Shown piece by piece: positions 1-9,100 of a stretch of DNA of 64,000 nucleotides. The notes under the pieces are model-generated. The model ran no database searches and had not been told where the DNA came from. It worked only from the letters and a program-made list of their open reading frames with translations. The stretch's first letter is position 1; the number at the start of each line of letters is the position of its first letter. The DNA comes from Paraplanobispora takensis (lineage in GTDB: Bacteria; Actinomycetota; Actinomycetes; Streptosporangiales; Streptosporangiaceae), in the NCBI RefSeq assembly GCF_016863195.1, contig NZ_BOOK01000052.1, positions 1-64,000 of the forward strand. Direction: 5' to 3'. The translations under genes and the position numbers were made by a program.

Positions 1-96
1 CGTCGACGGTGCGGGACGGGTCGTGGGCGCCCCGCCGTTCTCCCCCGCCGGGTTCGGGCGCGGGGTTGCGTGGTGCGCGGACGGAGGTCACGGGCC

Positions 97-843
97 TCAC
101 CTCGCCCGATCCGCGGTCAGCCGCTCCGCCCCGGGCAGGCGGCCGATCCAGCGGTCCAGCGGGAGCAGATTGATCACGACGACGATCGGGATGTGCGCCA
201 GGGCGAACGCGATCGTCGCGCCGAAGGAGATCGGTCCCCCGGTGAACACCGTGATGTGCGGGGCGTCGATGGACGCGGGGATCTCCACCGGGTTGACCAG
301 CTGCCACATGATGTCGAGGAAGCCGGAGAACACGATGACGATGCCGCTGAAGGCGATCTTCAGGCAGCGTCCCGGGGTGCCTCCGCCGATCCGGTAGGCG
401 GCCGCGGAGGTGAGCACGATCCCGGGATAGAGCAGCAGGTACAGGTGCGTGTAGAAGCTATCGTCCTGCACGCGCCCGACGTCGCCGTAGTAGAAGTAGC
501 TGATCCGCGGGATCACGTAGCCGGTGAAGAAGACGAACGGCACGTACAGCAGCCAGTGCTGCCGCCACGACACCCACGGGAAGAACGCGACGGCGCAGCA
601 CAGGAGGGCGAAGGCCAGCAGCTTGGCCGCGAACTCCCACACCGTCCCGGCCTCCCGGCCGTGCGGCATGACCAGCCACACGAAGGCGAAGCCCGCCGCC
701 CCGGCGAGCAGGGAGATCCACCACAGATGGGGGGCCCATCCGCGTGCGGCGGCCGGCGCGTCGTCGCGGTCCGGACCTTCCCCGGGGACGTCCCGGCCGT
801 CGAGGGGCGGGGAGGACGGCGGGACGCCACCGCGCGCCGTCAT
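97..843 (-). CDS. Hypothetical polytopic membrane protein
   Basis: A 248-residue protein that I do not recognise as a named family. After a hydrophilic, Pro/Asp-rich N-terminal stretch of about 35 residues it shows roughly six hydrophobic segments, starting at WWISLLAGAAGFAFVWLVM and ending near PIVVVINLLPL. The loops are rich in Tyr, Trp and Phe (for example YVIPRISYFYYGD). It ends in a short basic tail. It lies downstream of the GT2 gene on the same strand with a 219-base gap, so it may be co-transcribed and act with it at the membrane, but that is only inference. High confidence that it is a membrane protein; function unknown. Confidence 0.75.
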   Translation of the reverse strand: MTARGGVPPSSPPLDGRDVPGEGPDRDDAPAAARGWAPHLWWISLLAGAAGFAFVWLVMPHGREAGTVWEFAAKLLAFALLCCAVAFFPWVSWRQHWLLYVPFVFFTGYVIPRISYFYYGDVGRVQDDSFYTHLYLLLYPGIVLTSAAAYRIGGGTPGRCLKIAFSGIVIVFSGFLDIMWQLVNPVEIPASIDAPHITVFTGGPISFGATIAFALAHIPIVVVINLLPLDRWIGRLPGAERLTADRAR

Positions 844-1062
844 GAGGTCCGGAACCTTTCATCCGATGTCAACGCCGGTTTTCCGGCGGGACGGGGCAGG
901 TCGAGCGGCGCCTTCGCAGCGGAGACCAGGGGGAACATTCGCATTCACAGCCTTATGACGTGCGGCGCCCGGGAAGGCCGTTCACCGGGCCATTCTTTTC
1001 CCGAGGGATCGGTTTCCTTTCCCGATCGGGTTATTGCGTTTTTCAACCATCTGGGCGGCCGG

Positions 1063-2082
1063 TCATCCGACCCCGGATTTCTCGTACGCCTCCGGCCGGG
1101 TCCTTCTCCCCCGGTCCAGGAGCATCGCGGGCACGCGCAGGCAACCGGCGGCCAGCCCCGCGACGAGTGCCGTGTGCACGGCGAAGTGGACGGCCATGAA
1201 GTAGGCGGTGAAGGCCGCCCCTCGCTCCCGGTGGACGAACCTCAGCAGCGGCGGGTCGGCCAGGACGAACCCCACGACCATGGCGGCGGGTACGGCCAGC
1301 AGCGCGGGGTGCGCCAGGCCGAGCGGCAGCCCGGCCAGCGCCAGCGCGCAGGCGAGGATCCCCGCCGGGCGGTTGGCGTGCTCCGGCCTCCCGCCGTCCC
1401 GGGAGGCGGCGACCACGAGCAGCGGGATCAGCGGGAGGGCCCGCCGCCACTGCTCGGCGAGGATCGGCAGCAGCCGGCTCCCGTCGTCGTGGCGGCCCGC
1501 CACCGTGTCGGTGAGCACGATGCGGCAGCGGGCCGAGAGCCTGCTGCCGTACTCGACGTCCTCGGAGTCGCGCAGGCTCTCGTCGAGCCGTCCGGCCGCG
1601 AGCAGCGCCTCGCGCCGGATGGCGGCCAGGGCGAACACCACGCCGTTGACCTCGCCCAGGTGACGGCGGCGCCAGTGGACGGCGTGCAGGATCCGGTAGC
1701 GCTCGACCGGCCCGTCGTCGATGAGCGGCTCGGTGTCGTAGACGCCGTGCACGCAGCCGCATCCGGGGTCGCGGTCGAGGATCTCCAGCGCGTTCGCGAC
1801 CGCGTCGGGCCGCAGCGCCACGTCGGAGTCGAGGAAGAAGACGACGTCCCCGTCCGTGCCGTCGACGCCGGCGTTGCGGGCGGCCGAGACGCCGCGGTTG
1901 TCGGGAAGGCTCACGACGCGGCAGCCGAGCTCGCGCGCGATCCGCGCGGAGTCGTCGGTGCTCGCGTCGTCCACCACGACGATCTCGTCGGGCGGCCGGG
2001 TCTGGGCCAGTACCGACTCCAGGCACAAGCGCAGCGTCCTGGCGGCGTTGTAGCACGGGATGATCAGGGAAACCGTCGTCAT
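1063..2082 (-). CDS. Family 2 glycosyltransferase (GT-A fold), membrane-anchored
   Basis: A 339-residue protein. The N-terminus TTVSLIIPCYNAARTL, the VVVDDASTDDS motif and the FFLDSDVAL segment (DXD-type metal and nucleotide-sugar site, about residue 90) are classical GT2 features. The C-terminal third has hydrophobic segments (about residues 225-265 and 280-320) that should anchor it in the membrane. The reading frame stays open to 2475, but the upstream 131 codons have unlike base composition and no protein character, so ATG 2082 is chosen. Donor and acceptor sugars cannot be predicted. Its leader holds two hairpins and, 379 bases upstream, a perfect LacI-type operator. Confidence 0.88.
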   Translation of the reverse strand: MTTVSLIIPCYNAARTLRLCLESVLAQTRPPDEIVVVDDASTDDSARIARELGCRVVSLPDNRGVSAARNAGVDGTDGDVVFFLDSDVALRPDAVANALEILDRDPGCGCVHGVYDTEPLIDDGPVERYRILHAVHWRRRHLGEVNGVVFALAAIRREALLAAGRLDESLRDSEDVEYGSRLSARCRIVLTDTVAGRHDDGSRLLPILAEQWRRALPLIPLLVVAASRDGGRPEHANRPAGILACALALAGLPLGLAHPALLAVPAAMVVGFVLADPPLLRFVHRERGAAFTAYFMAVHFAVHTALVAGLAAGCLRVPAMLLDRGRRTRPEAYEKSGVG

Positions 2083-2086
2083 GAGT

Positions 2087-2130
2087 CCAGGCGTCCTGGC
2101 TGTCGGGGGCGAGGAGGACGCCCCCGACAG
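2087..2130 (-). promoter_or_regulatory. Double hairpin directly upstream of the GT2 start
   Basis: CCAGG-CGT-CCTGG (2087-2099) is followed at once by a perfect 12-bp stem, CTGTCGGGGGCG / CGCCCCCGACAG (2100-2111 and 2119-2130), with a 7-base loop AGGAGGA on the plus strand and TCCTCCT on the mRNA strand. The mRNA-strand loop is anti-Shine-Dalgarno-like. The structures lie 5-48 bases before the ATG, so they could control translation or terminate upstream transcription. Confidence 0.55.
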
Positions 2131-2460
2131 CGGCTCGGGCGCGCCCGCCGGGCGGGCCGCGGACCGGTGGGCGGGACCGCGAGGGCATGCCGGGACCCCG
2201 GTCGCCGGTCCGGCCTCGCGCACGGTCTTCGGAAGGACGCGACCGGCCCGATCACCGGTCAACGCTATGCACCGGGCAGGGTGAATGTCCGTGCGGGAAT
2301 AACTGCTGTTTTCACCGTCATTGTTGCAACGATTCTCGCCGCGTCTCAGGAGTTGCGTTCGCGCGGGGATCCCCGGACCACGACATTCCATCCTTGAATT
2401 CTCATTTGTGAACACCGTAGCGGCGCAAGAGGCCGGAGACAACAGATACGGTCCAAAATT

Positions 2461-2474
2461 TGGGAGCGCTCCCA
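2461..2474. promoter_or_regulatory. Perfect CebR/CelR-type operator
   Basis: The palindrome TGGGAGCGCTCCCA is the known binding site of the LacI-family regulators CebR (Streptomyces) and CelR (Thermobifida). An identical copy lies at 30405-30418. Here it sits 379 bases upstream of the GT2 start, unusually far, with no other gene in a position to be controlled. Confidence 0.6.
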
Positions 2475-2561
2475 CGGCAACATCCCGTCAACTTCCGGGT
2501 CAAGTCCGGAGTGTGCCGGTGGCCTGGGGCTTAACGGAGAGATCCGATGTCATCCTGCGGA

Positions 2562-3575
2562 TCAGCACCTGTCCGTGCACGTCGGGGTGGTCATTCCCGG
2601 CGCCGGCTTCCCCACCGTGGTCATCCCCGGCTCCTCGCCGTAGCGCCCGGTCAGCTCCGCGCCGATCCTGGCGAGCTCGGCGCGGACCCCGTCCGGGGCC
2701 ACGACCTCGACGAGGGTGCCCCAGCCCGCCAGATGCCGGGCGATGTCCAGGGCCGTGGGCGCCGCCAGGCGGACGCGGACGCGCCCGTCGTCGAGCGTCT
2801 CGCCGGCCTCGCAGTGACGTCCGAACTGGTCGCGCAGGACCCGCAGGTGGACGGCGCCGACGAGCACCGTCGCCGAGACGAGCGAGCGCCGCCGCTCCAC
2901 CTCGTCCACGATCCGCCCCCATGCCTGCGGCAGCTCGAAGCCGCCGGGCCGTTCGAAGGGCAGGTCCGTCATCACGGCCTCGGCGATCCGGTCGATCCGG
3001 AAGGTCCGCTGCCCCTTCTCGGTCCCGGCCACGAGATACCAGACGTCGTCCTTGTCGACCAGGCCCCAGGGGTCCACGAGCCGCCGCGTGCGCTCGCGCG
3101 CCCGGCCGTCGTAGGTCAGGCGGATCTTGAGCCGGCGGACGACGGCGGTCTGCAGCAGCTCGACGACCTCGGGACGCTCCTGGTCGCGTTCCCCCCAGCG
3201 CACCGGGTCGACCATGACGGCGGCCGCCGCGGCCTCGGCCTCGGCCCGGAACGTGCCGGGCAGGGCCCGTACGAGCTTGCGCAGCGCCGACTTGACCGCC
3301 GGGGAGGCGGACGCCGCCGGGCCGACGAGCAGGAACAGCGCCCGCGCCTCGGTCGCGGTGAGCCCGCTGAGATCGGTCCTGGCCCCGCCCACCAGCGACC
3401 ATCCGCCGCCCCGGCCCGGTTGCGGATACACCGGGACCCCGGCGGCCGACAGCGCCTCCAGGTCCCGGCGGGCGGTGGCCACCGACACCTCCAGTTCCCC
3501 GGCCAGTTCGGCGGCGGTCACCCGGCCGCGGGACTGCATCAGCAACAGGGTGGCCACGAGGCGGTCGGCGCGCAT
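2562..3575 (-). CDS. WYL-domain transcriptional regulator (YafY/PafC type)
   Basis: A 337-residue protein with an N-terminal winged helix-turn-helix (about residues 1-55; GRVTAAELAGELEVSVATARRDLEAL), a linker, and a WYL domain around residues 140-230. The name-giving residues are seen in DDVWYLVAG, followed by FRIDRI. A C-terminal WCX-like segment follows. WYL domains bind ligands such as nucleic acids or nucleotides in characterised members. The gene is divergent from the VOC-protein gene with a 106-base promoter region between them, a common pairing in actinobacteria in which the regulator controls the small neighbour. The last 20 or so residues (GMTTVGKPAPGMTTPT) are low-complexity and probably dispensable. 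Confidence 0.92.
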   Translation of the reverse strand: MRADRLVATLLLMQSRGRVTAAELAGELEVSVATARRDLEALSAAGVPVYPQPGRGGGWSLVGGARTDLSGLTATEARALFLLVGPAASASPAVKSALRKLVRALPGTFRAEAEAAAAAVMVDPVRWGERDQERPEVVELLQTAVVRRLKIRLTYDGRARERTRRLVDPWGLVDKDDVWYLVAGTEKGQRTFRIDRIAEAVMTDLPFERPGGFELPQAWGRIVDEVERRRSLVSATVLVGAVHLRVLRDQFGRHCEAGETLDDGRVRVRLAAPTALDIARHLAGWGTLVEVVAPDGVRAELARIGAELTGRYGEEPGMTTVGKPAPGMTTPTCTDRC

Positions 3576-3681
3576 GGATCGATTCTCGCCAGAAAAGTGC
3601 TCATTCGGTGAGCGCTTTGAGGCGAAGAATGGTTCTCATCAGCCGAACGGGGACTGTCACCCCACGACGGAGGGACCTCAG

Positions 3682-4101
3682 ATGTTGCGAGGATTCGCCA
3701 CCATCTCGTTCTACGCGGCCGACCTCGAGGCGGCGAAGCGGTGGTACACCGAGGTGCTGGGCATCGAGCCGTACTTCAACCGGGAGAACCCGGACGGCAG
3801 CCTGGGATACATCGAGTTCCGCGTCGGCGACTACCAGCACGAGCTGGGCGTCATCGACAGCCGGTACGCGCCCGCCGGCCGGCCGGACGTCCCGTCGGGG
3901 GCCGTCACGTTCTGGCACGTCGACGACCTTCAGGGGGCCTTCGACCGGCTGCTGTCGCTGGGGGCGGAGGAGTACGAGCCTCCCGTGGAGCGCGGCGAGG
4001 GGTTCGTCACCGCCTCGGTGGTCGACCCCTTCGGCAACATCCTCGGCGTCATGTACAACCCCCACTACGTGGAGATGCTGAAGACGGCCCCGGCGACGTG
4101 A
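3682..4101 (+). CDS. VOC-family (glyoxalase/bleomycin-resistance fold) protein
   Basis: A 139-residue protein with the beta-alpha-beta-beta-beta repeats of the vicinal oxygen chelate superfamily: FATISFYAADLEAAKRWYTEVLGIEP at the N-terminus and VVDPFGNILGVMYNP at the C-terminus. The start at ATG 3682 is supported by GGAGGG at 3668-3673; the open frame to 3127 runs antisense to the WYL gene and is rejected. It may be a dioxygenase, lyase or resistance protein; the substrate cannot be told. Divergent from the WYL regulator, which probably controls it. Confidence 0.9.
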   Translation: MLRGFATISFYAADLEAAKRWYTEVLGIEPYFNRENPDGSLGYIEFRVGDYQHELGVIDSRYAPAGRPDVPSGAVTFWHVDDLQGAFDRLLSLGAEEYEPPVERGEGFVTASVVDPFGNILGVMYNPHYVEMLKTAPAT

Positions 4102-4119
4102 CCGCCGGGGCCGGACCGC

Positions 4120-4482
4120 TCAGGCGGCCGCGGGGACCTTGTCGAGGAAGCCGTGCACGGCGCCGATCCGGCCGTCCCTCACGACCACGACGTCGAACCC
4201 GGTCACGATCCCCTCACCGTCCCGGGGACCGAGGTGCCAGGTGAAGCGGGCCAGGTCGTGGTGGCCGTCCACCGGTCCCCCGAGCCGGAAGACCATGCCG
4301 GGGAACTGCTCCCGCACCGCCCCGATCAGGCCGTCGAGGGCGTCGCGGCCCCGCACCGCCGCCAGCGGGTCGGTGTAGGCGACGTCCTCCTCGCACAGGG
4401 CGTCGATCATCTTGCGGCGGGCCGGGCCGGTCTCGTTCCAGAGGGCGATGTACTGCTCGGCCAGCGCGGTGAAGTCCGTCAT
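4120..4482 (-). CDS. SnoaL-like / NTF2-fold protein
   Basis: A 120-residue protein starting MTDFTALAEQYIALWNE, with the typical SnoaL pattern: N-terminal helices, a YTDPLAAVRGRDAL turn, an FRLGGPVDGHHDLARFTWHLG strand pair and a C-terminal GFDVVVVRDGRIGAVHGFLD hairpin. NTF2-fold proteins of this size include polyketide cyclases, isomerases and ligand-binding proteins. Nothing here fixes an activity. It stands alone, convergent with the VOC gene (18 bases between stops). Confidence 0.85.
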   Translation of the reverse strand: MTDFTALAEQYIALWNETGPARRKMIDALCEEDVAYTDPLAAVRGRDALDGLIGAVREQFPGMVFRLGGPVDGHHDLARFTWHLGPRDGEGIVTGFDVVVVRDGRIGAVHGFLDKVPAAA

Positions 4483-4563
4483 CTTCCTGCTCCCGTCACC
4501 TTGGGACGTTCTTCCCTACGGGTCACGACGCTACGGAGATCCGGAGGAGGGCGAATCCGTCAC

Positions 4564-4646
4564 GCATACCTGATCCGACCGGTCCCCGGCGGCGCGGATC
4601 AGGTATGCGCCCGGCGCGGATCAGGCGTCCGTACGGCGCGCCGTAC
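4564..4646. terminator. Inverted-repeat and palindrome cluster
   Basis: A perfect 14-bp inverted repeat GCATACCTGATCCG / CGGATCAGGTATGC (4564-4577 and 4595-4608, 17-base loop) is followed by a second copy of its core (GGCGCGGATCAGG at 4591-4603 and 4614-4626). A perfect 16-bp palindrome GTACGGCGCGCCGTAC (4631-4646) completes the cluster. It sits 38-120 bases past the end of the hydrolase gene, where a terminator is expected, and 80 bases before the SnoaL gene start. Confidence 0.5.
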
Positions 4647-4683
4647 CCGTGCGCACCGATCCGCACGCCGATCCGCGCGCCGG

Positions 4684-5877
4684 TCAGCGCCAGAACCGGA
4701 CCTCCGGATAGCGCCGGGACGGGCCGTCGAGCAGCCGCTGGGGCCGCTTGCGCAGGTGCAGGTCGAGGAAGGCCGCGACGTACCCGCGGGTGATCTCCAT
4801 CGAGCGGGTCCCGGGCAGCGTGCCCAGGTCCTCGAAGTCGACCTTGCCGGCCAGCAGCGGCGCGTAGTCGAGGAAGGAGGCGTGGCCCGCGCCGCCGACA
4901 GTGAGCCAGCGCTTCCACCCGGTCATCCGCTGCCAGTCGCGCTTCCAGGTGGTGTCCTGGCCGTCCGGCTCGTGGATCTCCCCGGCCCCCAGCAGCATGA
5001 ACGGCCGGGAGAGCCCCTTGCCGGGGATCGGCATCCAGAAGCTGCCGTCCATGTTGATGCCGGCGCGCACCCGGGAGTCGTTGAGCATGGTCCAGGTGGC
5101 GCTGTTGCCGCCGATGGAGTGGCCGGCCATCGCGATCCGGGACGGGTCGATCAGCCCGGCGTGCTTCCAGGCCGGGTCCTCGCCGGTCAGCCGGTCGAGC
5201 ACGAAGGACACGTCGGCCGCCCTGCCCCTGGTCGTCTTGGGTCCGTAGTCCTGCCCCCTGCAGGCGACGCAGGTGACGGTGCGGCCGTCGGGGAAGGTCG
5301 TGCCGGCGGCCTCGTAGGTGTGGTCGACCCCCGCCACGACGTACCCCCGGCTCGCCAGGTCCTCGGCCAGCCCCGTCAGCGAGGTGCGGGGGGCGCCGAA
5401 CCCCGGCGACAGCACGACCAGAGGCAGGCCGCGCCGGCGCCCGAGCGGCGTGGCGCCGGTGACCGCGTTGGTCCGCGTCCCGCTGAGCAGCCGGGCGGGC
5501 ACGCCGCCGATGCCGTTCTCCTTCAGCAGCAGCTCCGCCTCCTTCTCGGTCATGTACGGCGCCCGGCGCCCGCGGGACTCCCGGGAGGGGTACCACAGCG
5601 ACACCATGAGCTCGCGCGACTTCACCGTGGGCACCCACGGATCCGGGCGGGAGTCGTCCACGAGGTGCAGGACGGTCGTGCCGACCGGGTACGGCCCGGT
5701 CGGCTCGGGCAGCGCGAGAGCGGAGGCGCCGGGCGGCTCGGTCGGGGTGGGGGCGGAGGCGCCGTCCCCGGCGGCGGGCGCGGCGGCCGCGGGTGCGGGT
5801 GCGGCGACGGCGGGTACGGCGAACGCGAGCACGGCGACGGCGGCGGCCAGGGCCCCGCGGATGGGTGACATGGACAT
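4684..5877 (-). CDS. Secreted alpha/beta hydrolase, PAF-acetylhydrolase-like
   Basis: A 397-residue protein with a Sec signal peptide (GALAAAVAVLAFAVPAVAAPA) and an Ala/Pro-rich linker. The alpha/beta hydrolase domain has LPLVVLSPGFG (oxyanion-hole region), the nucleophile elbow GHSIGG and a late GGAGHASFLDY histidine. The arrangement and length match bacterial relatives of plasma platelet-activating-factor acetylhydrolase and dienelactone hydrolase. It should act on esters outside the cell. ATG 5877 is chosen over GTG 5886 and ATG 5871 because GCAGGGTG precedes it at reasonable spacing; the choice only changes the extreme N-terminus. Divergent from the large ATPase regulator. Confidence 0.87.
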   Translation of the reverse strand: MSMSPIRGALAAAVAVLAFAVPAVAAPAPAAAAPAAGDGASAPTPTEPPGASALALPEPTGPYPVGTTVLHLVDDSRPDPWVPTVKSRELMVSLWYPSRESRGRRAPYMTEKEAELLLKENGIGGVPARLLSGTRTNAVTGATPLGRRRGLPLVVLSPGFGAPRTSLTGLAEDLASRGYVVAGVDHTYEAAGTTFPDGRTVTCVACRGQDYGPKTTRGRAADVSFVLDRLTGEDPAWKHAGLIDPSRIAMAGHSIGGNSATWTMLNDSRVRAGINMDGSFWMPIPGKGLSRPFMLLGAGEIHEPDGQDTTWKRDWQRMTGWKRWLTVGGAGHASFLDYAPLLAGKVDFEDLGTLPGTRSMEITRGYVAAFLDLHLRKRPQRLLDGPSRRYPEVRFWR

Positions 5878-5998
5878 GTGGATCACCCTGCCGGGGCCCG
5901 GCCCGCGGCCGCCTCGGCCGGGCGGTCACCGCCGGGGTGCGACTTTCGCCGACGGAGTACGACCGTCGTCGGACTCGCCCTCCGCCGGGAGGGCGGCG

Positions 5999-6051
5999 CC
6001 GTACCCCCGGAGCCGTACCCCCGGGACCGCACCCCCGACGCCGTACCCCCC
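5999..6051. repeat. Four 14-bp tandem repeats in a divergent promoter region
   Basis: Units CCGTACCCCCGGAG, CCGTACCCCCGGGA, CCGCACCCCCGACG and CCGTACCCCCC start at 5999, 6013, 6027 and 6041. They lie about 93 bases before the start of the ATPase regulator and about 120 bases from the hydrolase start. They may be a multi-site operator. Confidence 0.65.
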
Positions 6052-6143
6052 GAATGGAGGAGCGGCGGGGAGGGGAGAATTGTCGGCGGAGACGGATACG
6101 GTCGAAGCGCCATGCCTACCGCGTCAGAGACGGCGATCTCGAT

Positions 6144-9100
6144 ATGACACCTGCGCTCATCGGGCGAGATCATCCCGCCGGGGTCCTGCGCGCCGAGATC
6201 GGGCGCGTGACCGACAGCCACGGCGGCCTGGTGCTGGTCACCGGAGAGGCGGGCATCGGCAAGACCGCGCTGGTGACCGAGGCGGCCGAGGAGGCGCGGC
6301 GGCGCGGGGCGCTGGTCCTCGGCGGCTCGTGCTGGGACTCCGACAGCGCGCCGGGCTACTGGCCCTGGGTCCAGGTCGTGCGCGCCCTGCGGCGCGGGGC
6401 CGGCGCCGGAGAGTGGGCCGCGGCCCTGGAGGCGGCAGGCTCCGGCCTGTCGCTCCTGCTGGGCGAGTCGCGCCGCGGCGGGGAGGCCGAGGCCTTCCGG
6501 CTCTACGACGCGGTGACCGGCGCGCTGGTGTCGGTCTCGCAGAACCGGCCGGTGGTCGTCGTCCTCGACGACCTGCACTGGGCCGACGTCGCCTCGCTCA
6601 AGCTGCTGGAGTTCGCGGCCCAGCACACCTGGTTCGAGCGGCTGCTGCTGGTGGGCACCTACCGTGATGCCGAGACCGAGGCGGCCGACCACCCGCTGCG
6701 GCCGATGCTCACCTCGCTGACCGCGAAGGCGACGACGGTGACGCTGACCGGCCTGGGCCACGAGGAGGTCGGGGCGCTGATGGCCCGTACGGCGGGCCGC
6801 GAGCCGGACGCCGGACTGGTCGCCGAGGTGCACCGCCGCACCGGCGGCAACCCGTTCTTCGTGGAGCAGACGGCGCGGCTGTGGCACGGCGGCGGCCCGG
6901 TCACCGCGACGGCGCCGGGCGTGCACGACGCCCTGCGGCGCAGGCTGTCGCTGCTGCCCCCGGCGGTCACCGGGCTGCTCACCACCGCGGCCGTCCTCGG
7001 CCGGGAGTTCCACCGCGAGGTCCTCGCGGCCGCCGGGTCCGTCCCGCTCGCCGAGGTGGACCGGCTGCTCGGCCAGGCGGTGGCCGCCCGGCTCGTCGTC
7101 GCGCGCGAGGACGGCCGCTTCGCCTTCGCCCACGACCTGGTCCGCGAGTCGCTCTACGAGGCGCTGGGCGGGCAGGAGGCGCGCCGCCGGCACGCCGGGG
7201 TGGTGGGCGCGCTCGACGGGGCGCCCGAGCTGGCCCGGCGGGTCTTCCCCAGCGACCTGGCCCGGCACGCCTATCTCGCGGGGGACGCCCTCGAACCGGC
7301 CCGCGCGGTGGCCCACCTGCTCGCCGCGGCGCGCGACGCGAGCACCCGCATGGCCGTCGAGGAGGCCATCGGGCACTGCCGCCGCGCGCTGGAGGTGGCC
7401 GACGACCCCGCCCGCCGCGCCCTGATCGCGCTCGACCTGGGCCGGCACCTGCGTCACGAGGGCGACAGGGAGGGCGCCTGGCAGTCCTTCGAGCAGGGCG
7501 TCGCCGTCGCCCGCGACCTCGACGACGGCAGACTGCTGGCGCGCGCGGCGCTCACGCTCCACTCGGTCGACGACCACGACGAGCGGGCCGCCCGGCTGCG
7601 GGCCGGGACGCTCAGACGGGCGTACGCCAAACTGGTCGGCGACGCTCCCGCCGAGTCCAGGTCGCCCGACGACCTCGCCCAGGAGCTGACCGTCCACCTC
7701 CTCATGCTCGCCCGGCGCGACGACGACGATGACGAGCTGATGTTCGGCCTGTGGGCGCGGCACGACACGATCTGGGGGCTGGGCACCGCCGCGGAGCGGG
7801 TCAAGCTCGTCGACGAGCTGATGGACGTGGCGCGCCGCACCGGAGACCGCGACACCGAGCTCCTGGCCTCCTCGCTGCGCTGGGTGGCCCTGCTGGAGCT
7901 GGGCGATCCCGGCTATCTCGACCAGTACGACGCGTTCGTCTCCCTGGCCGAGCGCCACGGCACGCCCCGGTTCGCCACCGCGCTGTTCATCGACAAGAAC
8001 ATCGTCAGCACCCTGCAGGGCCGCTTCGAGGAGGCGCACGGTCACCTCGACCACGGCCTGCCCGCTTTCTGCGAAGGCGACCACTCCGGTCTCCTGGCCA
8101 TGGCGGACCAGCTGCGCTGGTCGACCCTGATCCCCCAGGGCCGCTTCGAGGAGCTGCGGCGACTGCGCCGCGACCTGCTGGAGCACGGCCACTCCCACCC
8201 CGACCTGCTGGAGGGCGTGGCCGCGTTGCAGCGGGGCGACGTCGGGACCGCGCTCCAGCTCCTGCCGGAGGAGGCGCCCGGGCAGGAGCCCTATCCGCGC
8301 AACCTCGCGCCGCTGGGCCTGCGCTTCCTGGCCCAGGCGGCGGCCGCGGCCCTGGACGGGGAGCTGTGCGACCGGGCCCGCGCCGCGCTGGAGCCCTACA
8401 GCGGGCAGTGGATGGTGTCGATGTACGGCTGCGACATCAGCGGGCCCGTCGACCTCTGGCTGGGCCTTCTCGACGCGGCGCAGGACCGCTGGGCCGAGGC
8501 GCTCACCCGGCTCACCGCCGCCTGCCGGTCCGCCGAACGGCTCCGGTCGCGCACCTGGGCGGTCGAGGCCCGCTGCCACCTAGCCGAGACGCTGCTCGCC
8601 CGGGGAGAGCCCGGCGACGCGCGGACGGCGGCGGCGATGCTCGACGAGATCGGGCGCGAGGCGGCCGACCTCGGCATGCGGCACATCTCCGGCCGGGTAC
8701 GGCGTGCCCGCGACCGGGCGGCGCAGGCGGCCACGGCACCGGCGGGACGCGGCGCCCCCGCGGACGGATTCATCGCGGACGGATTCATCGCGGACGGGGC
8801 CACCGCGGACGGGTTCGCCGCGGACGGGTTCGCCGCGGACGGGTTCCGCCGGGAAGGAGCCGGTGAGGACGAGGCTGTCACCAACGAGTTCCGCCGGGAC
8901 GGCGCGGTGTGGTCGCTGGCCTTCGGGGGGCGCAGGGTGCACGTGCCCGACGCCAAGGGCCTGCGCGACCTGCACGCGCTGCTGAGCCTGCCGGGTGCCG
9001 ACGTGCCCGCCGTACGGCTGCTCGATCCGGAGGGCGGCGAGGTCGTGGTCGCCGCGCGGCGAATGGGCGGCGACCTCGTCCTCGACGACGAGGCCAGGAC

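Larger units (their letters stand above)
2083..2561. other. Gene-free 479-base leader region
   Basis: There is no believable gene here. The stretch is less GC-rich than its surroundings, especially 2280-2470. It contains two hairpins just before the glycosyltransferase start (2087-2130) and a perfect 14-bp LacI-type operator (2461-2474). The only same-strand gene it can serve is the glycosyltransferase, because the WYL gene on its other side ends at 2562. Confidence 0.6.

Noticed and set aside
70-2397. Plus-strand open frame of 775 codons across the first two genes
   Set aside because: No recognisable domain, crosses hairpins and an AT-richer gap, and is opposite to a clear GT2 gene.
2083-2475. 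N-terminal extension of the GT2 protein (131 extra codons)
   Set aside because: Third-position GC drops, no conserved features, hairpins interrupt it, and the GT2 fold begins exactly at the chosen ATG.
5999-6051. Plasmid-type replication iterons
   Set aside because: No replication protein, AT-rich region or partition genes around; the context is an ordinary divergent promoter.
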